A stretch of 64,000 bases of DNA from Gnetum montanum (GCA_015680685.1 MNCI01001065.1:814749-878748); one strand, 5' to 3'; positions 46,180 to 59,082 are shown, counted from the first letter of the stretch. Made by a program: numbers and translations. The notes: generated by a model not told the origin, from the sequence alone.

Positions 46180-46259
46180 AAAGTAGAACTTTATAAGTCA
46201 CTATTACCTACCAAAATTTAGAACTTTACAAATTTTTTTAAAAAAATTTATAAAGGGGA

Positions 46260-46404
46260 AGGTGTTAGAACTTGAAATAAGTGAAACATAGATACAGTTC
46301 AAGATTTATAGAAATTTATAACTTAGTGCTACCTAGTAGAATTGAATCTATGACCTAGGATTACCAGGCCAAGACTCATGCCACTAAGCTAATACCTCAT
46401 TGTT
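46260..46404 (-). repeat. SINE-like copy S10
   Basis: Reverse orientation: AGGTGTTAGAACTTGAAATA to CACTAAGCTAATACCTCATT. A degraded tRNA-like fragment follows at 46430-46530. Confidence 0.7.
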
Positions 46405-46593
46405 ATTAAAAAAAAAATTATAACTAGTATTGCTCAATAACATTGAATTAATGTCCTAGGATTATAAAGCTACAAATCTTATCACTAAGCTACCTAGGTT
46501 ACCAAGCTAAGATACTTATCACCAAGGTAACGCTTCTTTTTTTAAAAAATAAAAATTACATAACCTATAACCTATGTTCCCTACAAATTTGAG

Positions 46594-46738
46594 GGTGTTG
46601 GAACCCAAAATAAATGAAACATAGGTACACCCCAAGGTTTATAGAAGTTTATAGCTTAATGCTATCTTGTAAAATTGAACCAGCAACATGGGATTACTAG
46701 GCCAAGACCTGTGTTACTAGGCTAACACCTCATTATTA
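46594..46738 (-). repeat. SINE-like copy S11
   Basis: Reverse orientation: GGTGTTGGAACCCAAAATAA to TACTAGGCTAACACCTCATT. Confidence 0.75.
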
Positions 46739-46999
46739 CCTCCTACAACTTTAAAAAACAACTTATATCCCATATATCCCCTCTACAACCTATGAAAAAT
46801 AATTTACACCCTACACAATATACAAAACATAAACAACTGATAACATACAACTTGTCCAACCTAAAAGAAACTACATCATATAACTGATATCTTGAAGAAC
46901 CTATATCCCATATAACATATGAGGGATAAAAAACCTAACCCTTTATGATATTGAAATCTAAAATAATTATAATATTGGGGTAGGGATATTGGAACCCCA

Positions 47000-47850
47000 A
47001 AATACTTATAATTTCGGTAACACAACTTTGTGCATCATGCTTGCTGACGTGTAACTAAAATTCCATCACTAAAATTCAAGACAGGCCATTTCAGTAATGC
47101 AACTTTGTGCATCACGATGAAAAGTTAGGTCGTGTTATGAAAGGTTACGTCCAGATCATGCCAGGTGATAAAGAAAGTGAAATTGTGGTCGAAGATAGAA
47201 ACGACGCGCTGATCAGGATGCAGAACAGGATCGGAACATGAGGCGGAGGCCGAGGGGGACGTGTGATCCAAAATGCGAAGGGCCACCAGGGCCTAAAATT
47301 CCTAAAGTCCTTATGCTTAAGGCCCAACAAAATAAGCAAAAAGTCCTAACCTGATTCCACGTTTGTGTGAAAAGTATATGTTATTGTTGGGTGGCCGGAA
47401 CAAGGTTAACATGGTGTATTATGCATATAACTTACAGCAACGTTTCACTGAAGAAAAACAGCAATTCCCTAGGAATATTCACGGCTCTTATGAATAAGCA
47501 TGGATGCCATCAAAAAATATCAAAGCTTTTATGCGATCAACGACCCTCAACTGTTATGAACGAAGCTTTTTTCTTTTTTTTTTTTAAGTTTTGAGGGAAT
47601 TACAGTGGTTGGTTTAATTTTATCTGCGAGGATTTGCGTGAAATCGGTGCTTTGAATTTTGTGTGTTTATGGCGGTAAGGAAATCTCCGATACTGCATAA
47701 GAACAGCAACTATGATATAGGACCCAACGTATGAGTTCATCTGAGGACCGAATGCCTAAACATGGAAACATAACAATGGATGTTAATGGAAATTGCAAAA
47801 TCAGAGATCTCAACCTTCAGCAAGCACCGTAACGTCCAATGTTGTCCGAT
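47000..47850. other. Higher-GC, possibly low-copy segment
   Basis: Composition rises above the flanking AT-rich DNA, with several CpG (47185-47270). A direct repeat GCAACTTTGTGCATCACG/CACAACTTTGTGCATCATG is at about 47023 and 47099. The open minus frame 47145-47339 and a short plus frame starting ATGGCGGTAAGG near 47668 (donor-like GTAAGG) could be exon edges of a host gene, but neither matches a family I know. Confidence 0.25.
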
Positions 47851-49755
47851 GTTTTTAATTAGTTTTTGGTTTTAAGGAATTTTGGTTTTTGGTTTTATCA
47901 ACTTTGTCAATTCTATCAATTTTGTAAAATAATTTCTACATTTTCTTTTTCATTTGATATATTATTTTATGTTTTGATAATGTTCTTCAAGAATTCTCAA
48001 ATGATAAAATGATAAAAAGTTGTCAACTTGTCAAATTGATTAGAAGGCATAACATATTATTTACAACAGGATCAATATCCAAAACTTGGTTACATTTTTA
48101 TAGGTTTTACATGGTAATTTCATCTATTATATGTATGAATGAATTGATGTTGTTCTTTTTTTTCTTTTTTTTTTTTGGAGTTTTTCATATTCTATTTAAC
48201 TAATATAATTCTCATAACTTCTTCAATGATTCCTTTTAGTCATATTTTGTATTTTTCTAACTTACATTTTATGTTCTTTACTCAATTCATTCATTCATTC
48301 CTCTAAGGAATCTATCATGCTCAATGAACTCTTTTAGTTAGGACTATGCCACTTCTCATGGTGGTCTTGTACAATATAGATGATTATATGGGTAATCTAT
48401 CTACCTTCCTTACAACATGGTTTACATTCATTATAAGTTAATTCTTGTCTTTCATTTTCCTCATGGATTAATTCCACTTATTTATTTTTCTGACCATTAG
48501 TTTTTATCACTCAAATTCCTTGTTAGATAATGTTTCTATTGAATCTAGATGCTGCACGAACTTGATTTACATTCTTCTTCCAAAGTATTTCACCTACTTT
48601 TGGTCTTAATTCATGTGGCTCCAATTGTTACTTTTTCATGTGCATATTGTTTTCTCCATATGTTTTTTCTTGTAATACACTTTTCCATTTTCATCATTGA
48701 CCTACAAGTAATATGCTTTATACAATGTTCTTTACTTCTCATGCATCTCTAGTTCCATCTACTTCTTTGTCATTCTCCTTGACTCATCATCATCATCATC
48801 ATCATCATTCTAGCCTTGTCCTAACAAAATAAGACCAGCTTCATTGCCTAAAGCCTCAATGCTTATCCTATCAAGGAGGGTTTCAAGAGGACCAGTGGAT
48901 GAATGAATATGTAACCTTTCATCATTCTACATCACTCAATCTATGTTATATAGTATATGTTATTCTTTTTGAATATATATGAATTATTTTGTTCTTCATT
49001 TAATAGGTATATCTTTTCCTTCTAACTATTGTATATTTCCTTAATAATTGTTAAATTCTTTGTGATAATATAGGTTAGGTTTATGATATTTTAGGTTATC
49101 ATCTAATACTCATTTTCAATTTTTAGAGATAATGTTATGCAAATTATTACATTGATTATGCATTAAGCATTTATTTTAAATATGAGATAAATTTATAAAT
49201 ATCCATGTTGGCCAAACATGGATAAAGCTTTAATTCGTTACATGTTTTTTGCTTTTCACTCATAAGGAATTCACCATCTAGCCATATGATCAACTTGCCA
49301 AATGTTTAAAATTTATATAAAATTCTTTTAACATTGAATGAACTTACTAGCCAAATTACTAGTTGTATACACACTCACAACCTCATAGTAGAGATACTTT
49401 AATAATGAACATTACCAGTGTAGATGATAAAGAAAAGTAATAGTGGTAATGACCACCATTAGTGTTGATGATGGTGAGGGGTGACAATGTTGGTTGGTAC
49501 TCATGATGAGAAAGAGTAATAGTGTAAGCAAGCATTATCAAAATTTGAACTTCCTATCCTTATCAAAGGTTTTGGATAAGAATTTTACACCAAAATTTTT
49601 AGCTATTCCACTACCAAGAAGGCATGGACAAGTATAAGGCAATCACAATAAGCAATGTAGTGGCATCAAATAAGGTAGGAAACAACAAGAATGGCCATCA
49701 CACATTTATAAGACATGGAAGGGGCTTTTTCCTTTTAGTTATTATATAATTCTTA
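47851..49755. other. AT-rich spacer without recognised gene
   Basis: T-rich with low-complexity frames (48009-48203 and 48549-48752, both +). A CAT trinucleotide run lies at about 48784-48808. Nothing else was recognised. Confidence 0.5.
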
Positions 49756-49759
49756 CATT

Positions 49760-50730
49760 ATATATATTTATATAAGACTTAGAATTAAGGGCAAGTTTTC
49801 TCATAGTATTACCTGGTAGTATGCATTCTCTCCTAAATTTGTTCTACTAAGATGATCGTTCAACTTAATTTTGTTACACTTTAGATTAAGCAATGTATTA
49901 GAAAGTTTTTGTAAGGTAGTTAAGACTTGATCCATATAGGATTTACACTCAACCTTAGGTAAGGTAAGGATTTAGGTTGTCTCACAAATAGGAATAGGAG
50001 CTATAGAATGAGCATTAACAATAAATTGAATTAAGATCTTTGATTGGTCATCATTTAGGCAAAGACATTGGGGAAATAATAATGAAGAAGTATTAATATT
50101 TTGATTAATTTGTAGGGAATTAAGAATTAGAGGATTAAATTTAATTAGTGTTGAAGCTATAGTAGCTTGGGGATTAAGACCAAGAGTTCCAATTTTAGAT
50201 TAGAGAGAATTAACAAAGGTTAGCTATTCAAGTTTAATTGCTTTGGTCATACTTCCTCGTAGATAAGTTATCTTGGAATATGACTTGATAGCATATGTAA
50301 AGAAAGGATTAATGCTATAAAGAGAAGTTGAGAATTCCTTCTAGTTATGAAAGCATTTCATTTGGAACATATTATAGTTGTTGAAGGAATCTCAAGTTGT
50401 AGTTATTAATAATCTGTCTATTCAACTTTCCACAAGCTAAAAAGTTACTTGATGCTAATGTAAGGTTAGTGAAGTTATCAAATTAAGTTAAAAAATAAGA
50501 CTTGAAATCATTTTATGTTGAAATTGAAGAGTTTAGAAGGGTAAAGAACCATTGAGTTGCTAATTCTTAAAAAGTAATGAAAAATGACTTACATATTACA
50601 TCATGTTGGATGATATCATGTATACCTAATAATGTTTCAAAACTTTAAAGATGTTGTCAAGCATTATTAAAATAAGATTAAATGAAAGGAAAGTGTGTTG
50701 AAGAGGTTTAGGAATTATGTTGAAGTTTTG
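49760..50730 (-). pseudogene. Decayed gypsy Gag
   Basis: Minus-strand frame with stops but clear Gag flow: FETLLGIHDIIQHDVICKSF, then FKELATQWFFTLLNSSISTW and NDFKSYFLTQF-like text (50650-50490), then IINNYNLRFLQQL. It fits the Retrotrans_gag pattern L-A-x-x-W-x-x-x-L-x-x-x-S-I. Element C begins 110 bp to the right. Confidence 0.6.
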
Positions 50731-50839
50731 AAAGTTCAAAAAAATTATTAACTAAGGATGTAAAAGGAAGATTAGTTATGTTGATGGATTAAAAGTGTCT
50801 TGTCCTTGGCTTGGTAACAATCAATTTAGAAAATTATTT

Positions 50840-52082
50840 ATGAAACACCACAAAATTTTGAGCTTAGTACTTCTCCAACAAGAAGCAGGTCCCTGGGACC
50901 CACAGACCACCACAACTACATTTGGTATCAAACATGGCAACTTCGGGGATCAAAATACTTCATCTTAACTAAGTATGCATTCTCAGCATATACGCCCAAG
51001 TCTACATTCTCAGCGTATACGCTCAAAGTTCACATTCACAGCATATATGTCCAGTGTATATGCTCAAGCTCATAGCGTATATGCCCAGCGTATATGCCCG
51101 ATGTTCATAGCGTATATGTCCAGCGTATACGCTCAAGCTCACAGCGTATATGCCCGATGTTCACAGCGTACACGACCAGCATACACACATGTCCAACTTG
51201 TATGATTGATGTATACGTCCAACATGCAATCCTCGAAGACAACATGGACACAGCACTATAGAGCAAGACTTGGTACAAGACAGCAACCATCAGCATATGC
51301 ACCCATTGTATACACTCAGCACCCACAGCGTATACGCCCACTGTATATGCTCAGCACCCACAACGTATACGCCCAGCAAATGTAACATGTTGTACACTTG
51401 TAAATTTTACGCTTTTGCACCCGGTCAATGTGCGACGTGTCCCCCAACCCGAGTCTAATGTCAAAACATGTATAAAAGCCCAATTTTTTCACTAGATAGG
51501 GGTCGGTTGGAAAAATTTCGAGAAAACCAAAGAAGAACAGAGATGCTGAGAACCAAAGTAGAGAACCTTGTACGCTGGACAACCCTGTACGCTGAGGATA
51601 CAGCCTCTATGCTGTGCCTACAGTGTGAACCAGCCCACAGTCATCCCTGCATCCACCAGGGCTTTTCATCCGCCTTGTGTCAAATCCACAACTGCGTTAG
51701 ACCGGTGCATTGTACTCTCATTTTGAAATGCCATTGTTACATTTTCTTCATAAAAACTCTTGCAGTTTGCATTAATTGTTGCATGTTCATTGTTAACATG
51801 GTTTTACATTTACATTTACGCCATCTATGCTCTGTTTGCATCAATTATGCTGTTTACCCTCTATTTTGCATCTTTCACGCCTTTTACGTATAACCCAACG
51901 TATAACACCTCGGTGTATGTTTGGGGAAATCCTTGCCTGATCCACGTGCGGACCACTCAAGGTACTCTGCCTTCGTTCATTCCAGCTTGCCCTTAGGTGA
52001 AGGTAGGATCTTTTGTGCATGTCCTGTGATCCCCTGGTTTTTGTTTCTTTTCAGCCGGAGATCGACGATTTCAGACGGTACA
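50840..52082 (+). repeat. Element C 5' LTR (1243 bp)
   Basis: TGAAACACCACAAAATTTTG to AGACGGTACA. The U5 end (51850-52082) is closely collinear with the reverse complement of A's LTR (e.g. CCGGAGATCGACGATTTCAG). It is shorter than the 1593-bp LTR of A, mainly in the U3 array region. Confidence 0.85.
50971..51385. repeat. Palindrome-rich U3 array of element C
   Basis: Repeats of AGCGTATATGCCC (13 bp) and longer 22-bp forms carrying GATGTTCAC (50971-51190), then a 35-bp unit starting CAGCACCCACARCGTATACG (51289-51385). Contains GCGTATACGC. Confidence 0.85.
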
Positions 52083-52087
52083 GAAAT

Positions 52088-52105
52088 TGGCACTAGAAGG
52101 AGGGC
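52088..52105 (+). promoter_or_regulatory. Element C primer-binding site
   Basis: TGGCACTAGAAGGAGGGC, 5 bases after the LTR, one change from the PBS of element B. Confidence 0.8.
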
Positions 52106-52732
52106 CTCTGCCTTAAACTTACTGTGCTTCAAAAACTCCCAGCATCTACGCTGTCGAGTATACGCCGACCCTGTCTAGAAACCATCCAGTGTCTACGCTG
52201 TTGAGCGTTTACGCTACCCCATTTAAAACTTACCATCTGCTAGTCTCTCAGCGTCTACGCAGTCAACCATACATTAACTCTATCTGCAAAATCCCCAGTG
52301 TCTACACTGCCGAATATACGCTACATGATTTACGCTGCAGACTTTGTCCACGCTGCACACACAACTCTATTTACGCTGCTAACATGTACGCTGCTCACTT
52401 TACACTGCAGACTTTGTCTACGTTACATACAAGACCCTGTCTACGCCCTAAACTCATTTACGCTGCTGTCTGTATACGCTACACTCTATACGCTGTCACC
52501 TTGTTTATGCTGTATGCTGACGCTGTATACGCTGCTGAGCATATACGCTGCACATGCTATGCTGTAGATTCTCTACGCTAACACTATACGCTGCATACGT
52601 ACATGCTGTCTACGCTGAAGCCTATACGCTGAGGCCCAGTGTATACGCTGTACGCCACGAACGTAGGTTTACACTGCACTAAATACACTAATTCCATATC
52701 CCTTCACTGCGTCAGATTCTCAACTGCTCATC
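52106..52732 (+). repeat. Leader rich in TACGCTG words
   Basis: About 0.6 kb between PBS and gag with dozens of TACGCTG/TATACGCTG words. Open frames over it (52189-52581, 52298-52567) are translations of this motif and not proteins. Confidence 0.8.
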
Positions 52733-55600
52733 ATGAACACCGCAAACACCGCTGCTACAACCACCCAAGTCACCGACATCGTAGGCACCATGGCTGTCCA
52801 ACAGCCTGTAGTCCAACAGCCCATGGCATAACCCACAGTCGGGCCTTGCCGAACCCTTAGGTTGTAAGGAAGGAACCCATCATCTAACATCATAAATCAA
52901 GACCAGTAGAACTTCATATGCCTGAAAATACAAGCCAGCTTAGTTGTGGACCGAGCCGAAATAGAAGTTAAAAGGCAATACAAACTTTTCTACAGGGGAG
53001 GGCAAGAGTTCATTCCTTCCCCATACGATATCATCCTCGTTCCAGAGGCTTACTCTGAGCTCATCACACAACTCCTCCTGCAAAGGAGCCAGTTGCTAGA
53101 TTAGCCTGTAGTAAACCCTCAACCAAAAGAGGAGGACAAGTTCACTACCGAATCTGAACATGAAGACTCATATCACACCCTTAGCCCACAAACTTATATA
53201 AACCCATTGTTTCACCCATTCATGGGTGAAACTTCATCCCTCCAACCACTGAACATCATGCAAGCGCATGCGCCTCAACAAGATGAAGTCGCACTCATCC
53301 CCATTCCTCCACCAACCGACGTCCAAGTCAACACACTTCCCCTCGCAATCCCTCCCGCAGCTACGGCACCTCTGTTCTTACGAATGCAACCCCCTCAAAA
53401 TAATGTAGGGGCAACCTTCCCGCCTCATGTGATCGGGATGCCGCATGTGATACCGGCATCTACATTTGCCCATTATATCCCCTAGGTCCAAGCTCACGGA
53501 GCCCCTTTTACCGCCGTAACCCAACAGGTTCAGGGGATTCCTACACAAAACATGATTGAGCAATGGGTAGCGATGGATGCTCAACCACATCAACCCCCTC
53601 ACTACAACATACCATCTCATACAATGCCATCGATCAACATCCCCCAAACACAACCACAACAACAGCAACCCCTTGCTCACAATATGCCACCCCTGATGCC
53701 ATCTGCTATAAACATTCCACAAGTACAACCACCAACCACACAGCTTTCAACCTTTCAACCTACTATTCAACAATCTAGTCTATACACTGCACAACATCCC
53801 CAAGCTGCCATGTCACCTAGTTCCCAAGACTGGGTAGATGCTAAAAAACTAATGCAGGAATTAACTGACGAGGTCAAACGCCTCAAAACAGCTACCGACG
53901 GAGAGTTGAAGGTAGTGGACTTTTACCACGATGACCCCATCAGCTCTTCCGTTCCACCCCTAACCTTACCCAAAGGCGTATCATTGCCTACGCTAACTAA
54001 ATATAATGGGGAGATAGACCCTAATGCTCACCTTATAACATTTAGACTAGAGTGCACATTACTTCAGGCATGACCACACGCCATTTTGCGAGTGTTCCCT
54101 ATGTCCCTTTGCAGGGAGAGCACTTGATTGGTATCGGGCCTTGCCAAGAAACTCGATATTTTCCTTGGAAGAGTTGTTACATCAATTCGTTACTAGGTTC
54201 AAGTATAACTTGAAACCTGAAGTGACACTTGACAGCCTTATACAAGTCAAACAATTGCCTTTAGAACCCGTACAAAAATTCATCCAGAGGTGGAGTGCTG
54301 CTCTCAATGAGCTCCATGAGCCAATCCCACAAATATATCTGCTCACCATTCTAAAGGGGGTTGTTAACGACTTTTTCAAATCTAAGTTATATTACCTCAA
54401 TGCGCGTAACCTTAATCAAACCTTTGTATAGATTAAAAATATAGAGGAGGTGGCCCAAAATAGCCATGATCCTGCATATTTAGCCTTCAAAAATCAACAC
54501 AGTAAGAAAGACAAAGAAAAGGCTAAAAAAAACTATAGCGGTAATAGCAGAAATGCAACAAGAAAATATGGCACAACAAAACAAACTACCGGTGGCCCCT
54601 ACTAATTATACTAAACCTGCTCCCATGACGAGAATCATCCTCATCGTAGAATCCAACACCAAACCGTACGAGAAACTTTGAGAGGAAAGAACCCTCCTAA
54701 TATATGCCACTGCCTATGAAACCATCCCAGCTATTCGATCAACTCCTGAAAGCTTGATTAATGAAACACAAACAGTTATCCCCTGCTACTATCCAAAGAC
54801 ATGACTGGTTCTATCAACTGGTTCAGAACCCAAGCTTAGCAGTGCCAGATGAACCCCCAATACGCAAAGGTTTCAGGATGGACCGCTTCTGCGACTATCA
54901 CCAACGTAATGGGCATGACACGGATTATTGTTTCACCCTAAAATAAGACATACCACGAATGATCGACGGAGGCCAAATCACTTTTGATGAGGCCAACCCA
55001 GTCCAACCACAGAACCAGGCTATGAGTGTCTACAAAGACCCTTTGAATACCAAGAAGGCGCTGTACGTTATCAACACAATCTACCTAGATAATGAACCTG
55101 AAACGCTGAGCGTTAACACTATCTACTCTGACTATGAACAACAAATTCCTAACAAGCCATTTGTAGTACGTATTCCTCCCACTGCATCAACATTCATGCC
55201 TCAATCATCATACGCCCCGCAACAGCCATATGTTGTCCGTGTACCCTCCGCTGTGGCGACTTCTAACACCCCGACACACGAAAAATCATACGTGATGCAT
55301 GTACCTCCCGCTGTCACTACCTCAAATCTACCAGCCCCTCCTACTCAGCCTACCCCTTACATAGTCCGAGTACCGCCTGCCGTTGCAACAATGGAGGTCC
55401 AACCTCTGCCTAAACCGACCTCATACACCATTAGGACACCTGAAAGTCCTAATGATTACCAATCCTTCACCTCCCAAATGCAAAGTAAACCCAATCCTTA
55501 CATCGTCAGGGTGCCCAGCCAGTCTTCTGCTCAAGCACATCCAACTGTCCAACCGCAACCCCACCCGACTCCATACGTAGTACGAATCCCAAGGTAACCT
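52733..55600 (+). pseudogene. gag: Element C Gag with P-Y-V-V-R-V-P linker repeats
   Basis: From ATG 52733 (MNTANTAATTTQVTDIVG). Early motif GGQEFIPSPYDIILV; Pro/Gln-rich stretch (53550-53780); capsid domain 53880-54430 with VVDFYHDDPISSSVPPLTLP and FIQRWSAALNELHEPIPQIY. Zn-binding motif FCDYHQRNGHDTDYC (CX2HX4HX4C) near 54890. The linker 55150-55600 has about eight repeats of P-(F/Y)-(V/I)-V-R-(V/I)-P. Broken by stops (e.g. 52828, 53483, 54071, 54429, 54944, 55595) and by frameshifts near 54100 and between 54430 and 54760. Confidence 0.85.
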
Positions 55601-56943
55601 GAGGCCTCAAAACCAACCGTGCCCCCGCGTCACACACGAGAACGCTTAGCAGATAGGCTTACGCGTGAGTGCTTGGAAAAGAAGCATCAACGGCTAGCCT
55701 TAGGACCTCCTAAACCTACTCCATTAAATGTTATACCCATGACACAACCTAACAATCAACCAAATATAGGTCACGAGGGGGAGTCATCCAGAAAACATGA
55801 TACGCCCGAATCAACAATTCCAAGAACAAATGAGAAACCAAAAATGCACGAAATAAAACTGTTGGGCCCAATGGACCAAGTTACTGTCGATAAACATGCA
55901 CCCTCCAGTAAAGACCTAGCAATAGCCTTGACACAGGTCACACAAGCGCTCAAGCAAAAGAATACTTCACTGAGCTTATATGACCTAGTTTTAACATCCC
56001 AAACACATCACAAAGATTTAGTGCGCATGTTAACATCGATCCCAGTAAGCAAGGACTTGCCTCCAAATGAACTTTCGATTCATGCGGTAATGTACTCATC
56101 CCAAGGATCAACTTCCAAACCATGAAGTTTCCATAATGATAACATCAAGGTGGATAATAAAACAGGGGAGATAACAATAGTCCCCATGTTCATAACAATA
56201 CGAGTAAACCAATTCAAGATACATAGGGTCCATGTAGATGATGGAGCTTCCACAAAAGTAGTACCATATCCCATCGTCGAACAACTAGGGCTTACAGAGT
56301 TAATCGGACCAACTACCACCACATGCTTGAAATCATTCAGTGGGTCATGCGTGATAGTTAAGGATACGATCAACTTAGACTTCATAGCAGGGGATCAATT
56401 CCCCACATCTGCCGACTTCTTAGTAATCGATGAAATGCCAGGATTCAACCTAATATTAGGAAGGCCCTGGTTAGCCCAACTGAAAGCAGTCTCATCCCCT
56501 ATACACCAAGAGATTCACCTACCTTACAAAGGTGGTGAAATCATCATACACGGGGAGGCTACTACACCCATCATCTCATCGTACATAGACACAGACCAAG
56601 GCTCAGAGGTTAAGCTCGAAGAGCCTAGATAGCATGACATAAATGAAAAACCACCAACAAGCGATAATCCTTTAAACACAGAAGAAAATACACCCAAAAC
56701 AAAACTAGCTGGGCCAGACATTGTACATACACCTCCTCACTTAGAAACAACAACTAACACAGAACTCACACCAAATGCCAAAACATCTGAAAACACTTAT
56801 GCGAAAACTATTCCATCAGACGTCCCTTGGGCTGAATTACCATTCAACGTGATCAACGAAGGGGACGCTGAATACAAAATCATACCCGCGAACTCTACTC
56901 CCAACTTAAAAATGCGAAAAATCAAAAAATTACTAAACCAATG
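55601..56943 (+). pseudogene. pro: Element C aspartic protease region
   Basis: Same frame as the Gag linker, with stops at 56123 and 56630. N-terminal charged linker, then GEITIVPMFITIRVNQFKIH and the active-site segment VHVDDGASTKVVPYPIVEQL (about 56230-56290; D-D-G-A-S replaces the usual D-S-G-A). The C-terminal ILGRPWLAQ motif is near 56455-56480. A Thr/Pro-rich tail continues to 56943, where the frame closes. The protease would cleave the Gag-Pol precursor. A spacer of about 450 bp without coding potential follows. Confidence 0.8.
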
Positions 56944-57082
56944 AATAATAAAAAAAACATCTGTTTGAAATGATGTTAAACTATCATGTCCGCAATGACA
57001 TAAAACTAGCCATGATCAAAAATGGTCGGTCAATCAAAAAATCCACCCGTGTCATTCAAAATGTCCCTTGTTTACGACTGGG

Positions 57083-57115
57083 GCCCGAAATGGCCTTAAA
57101 CTAGATCACCCACTT
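57083..57115. repeat. Left copy of GGCCTTAAACT spacer motif
   Basis: GGGGCCCGAAATGGCCTTAA followed by ACTAGATC; the same motif is repeated at 62511-62695 on the other side of the antisense gene. Confidence 0.7.
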
Positions 57116-57594
57116 ATACTTTGTCTTCCTCTTTCGTTTATCATTACACTCCAATTTATGATTACATCCGTGCATTACTCTCAAGGAAATTAAAAAAAAA
57201 ATCAAAACATTTTACATTGTCGTGTCATGTTTGCGATTAAACTCAAAATCAACAAAAAAATGTTTTTCATACATGAAATGATGTACAAGTACAAGAGTTA
57301 ACTGGGTTCATTCATCTCAATTTACAATTCCCATATAAATTTGAGTCAGAGTAGTTTCACAACAAAACAGAATGATAAAAACACTAAAACAAAACTAAGC
57401 GCCCGGGATGGGAGGATCGTCTCCTTTAGATTCACTGGCATTAGGGGCCCCCGCTCCACTGGGGCCAGCCTCTTGGACATCATCATCACCTTGATCCTGA
57501 AAATACAAAACGAGATAATCAACGTAAGAACAAGGGAAAGGCAAAATTTCAAACATTATTTTGCAAATCAATTTCATAATAACAAAATGTTTAC

Positions 57595-58379
57595 CATAGG
57601 GGATCCCCCTAAGCCAAATTCTAGTTGGCGAAGGATTTCCTCTTCTGAGACACTTGTCTAATCAGTCCCATCAAGACCTAGGTTGACATCTGCCAAGGCC
57701 TTCCCCTTGTCAACAGCTGACCAAGTGGGACGTTTTAGAGGGAATTCACCCACTAAGACCTCCCCAGAAGTGGTTGTAATCACGCTTGTAGGCGACTCCA
57801 TCTCAATAGTTGTATTTTGTGCAAAAGTATCAAAAACAGAGCGTAGACCCAAACCCTCCACAAACATTTCCAATTGACGCTTTTCAATCGATACCTCCTT
57901 CAACGATTTCTTGTAATGATGTTTGTGGTTCTTTTCATCCTGATCCCACTTGCGTACCTTGGAAGCGAAAGCTTTCCAATCTTGACATTTGAGGTTCAGT
58001 AGGTCTATTAGAGCCTTACGCTCTGCTAGTCTTCGTGTCAATGATGCGTGACGATTGAGCAAATTCCAATACCTGGTATACGTGACCTCGGAGGTCTGCC
58101 AAGAGCAATCATCACTTAGTATGGTAGAGGCAAACTCATATCGAGCCTTAAGATTGTCATGCTCAACTGACAACTCGGAGACTTCCTTTTCCTTTGCTTG
58201 AATCTGCAGCCACAACTGTTCTATGAAACGCCTACAGGTCCACAGTGACTTTGCGTTGTGAACAAGACCTTCCGCTACTTCCTCATAAACAGGTGTTGGC
58301 ACCTGCTCAACTTCTAGGGATAACGTGGGCAAAATATCTATGCTAATTGTCTTAGAAGGATCCCACCTCAGTTTGGCAC
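57595..58379 (-). pseudogene. Exon 6: coiled-coil-like C-terminal exon
   Basis: Starts GAKLRWDPSKTISIDILP. It has heptad-like segments EQLWLQIQAKEKEVSELSVE and SLTRRLAERKALIDLLNLKC, and ends ILRQLEFGLGGSPM before donor GTAAAC. One TAG (57658-57660) follows GLDGTD. No catalytic motif was seen; a structural or interaction role is likely. Confidence 0.5.
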
Positions 58380-59082
58380 CTATGCACACGAAGAGAACAA
58401 ACGCTAAAACAAAAAAAAGAGGGTGTGAAACTCTAAAGCTACAAACAATTTGAAACATTCATACCTATTTCAAGGTGGGCTTCCTAAATTTGCTCCATAA
58501 CTTCCTCAGTGATGCCAGCCACAAAATCCATTTTACTTGGCATCTCTATCCAAGTAAATGGCCCATGAGTGTGGGATGGACTAACCTCTGTGGTCCTTTC
58601 AGGGGGAATCGTTTTCATGGGTACGTCCAGTCGCGTCGTCCTAGTTTCACTGCCTTCGTCTGGAAAAGATGAAAACAAAAAAGTAAAATACCATGGAAAC
58701 AACAACTAATGAAGTAACATAAAATAAAATAAAAAAGAAAACATACTGTGCTCCTTGTCACCTTCTGGGGGATCGCCTAAGTCCAGCTTTCCCTTAAGAA
58801 AGTTGATGAACATTTGATCGACACCACCCTAGTCATCCAACAACTCAGTTTCTGTGGTGTCTTCCTTCAACTCTTCCATTCCTCCTCCCTGACCTTTCTC
58901 CACATTTTCCTCCTCAGTATTTTTCTCCGTGTTAGTCTCTTCCTCTTCAGTAATAGTCTCTAATGCCTGCTTCCTCACTTCTCGAGTCAAGTCTGAAGCT
59001 ATCAGTGGCATGTAAGCAATCAAAGTAAAAATTATGAACAAAAAGAAAATAATAAAGCAATAAGTGTACTAAGTCTACTTAC

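Noticed and set aside
44112-46738. Genuine tRNA genes
   Set aside because: A and B boxes are present, but the acceptor stems do not pair and every copy carries the same 70-bp non-tRNA tail, so these are SINE-like repeats.
44112-46738. TRIM-type mini LTRs (reverse copies start TGTTGGAACC)
   Set aside because: The other end lacks a matching ...CA terminus and no PBS or paired copies with an internal region were seen. Pol III boxes fit better, though this was not excluded.
57341-57661. 106-aa plus-strand ORF next to the element C protease
   Set aside because: It overlaps the last two exons of the antisense gene, whose splice sites and phases are better supported.
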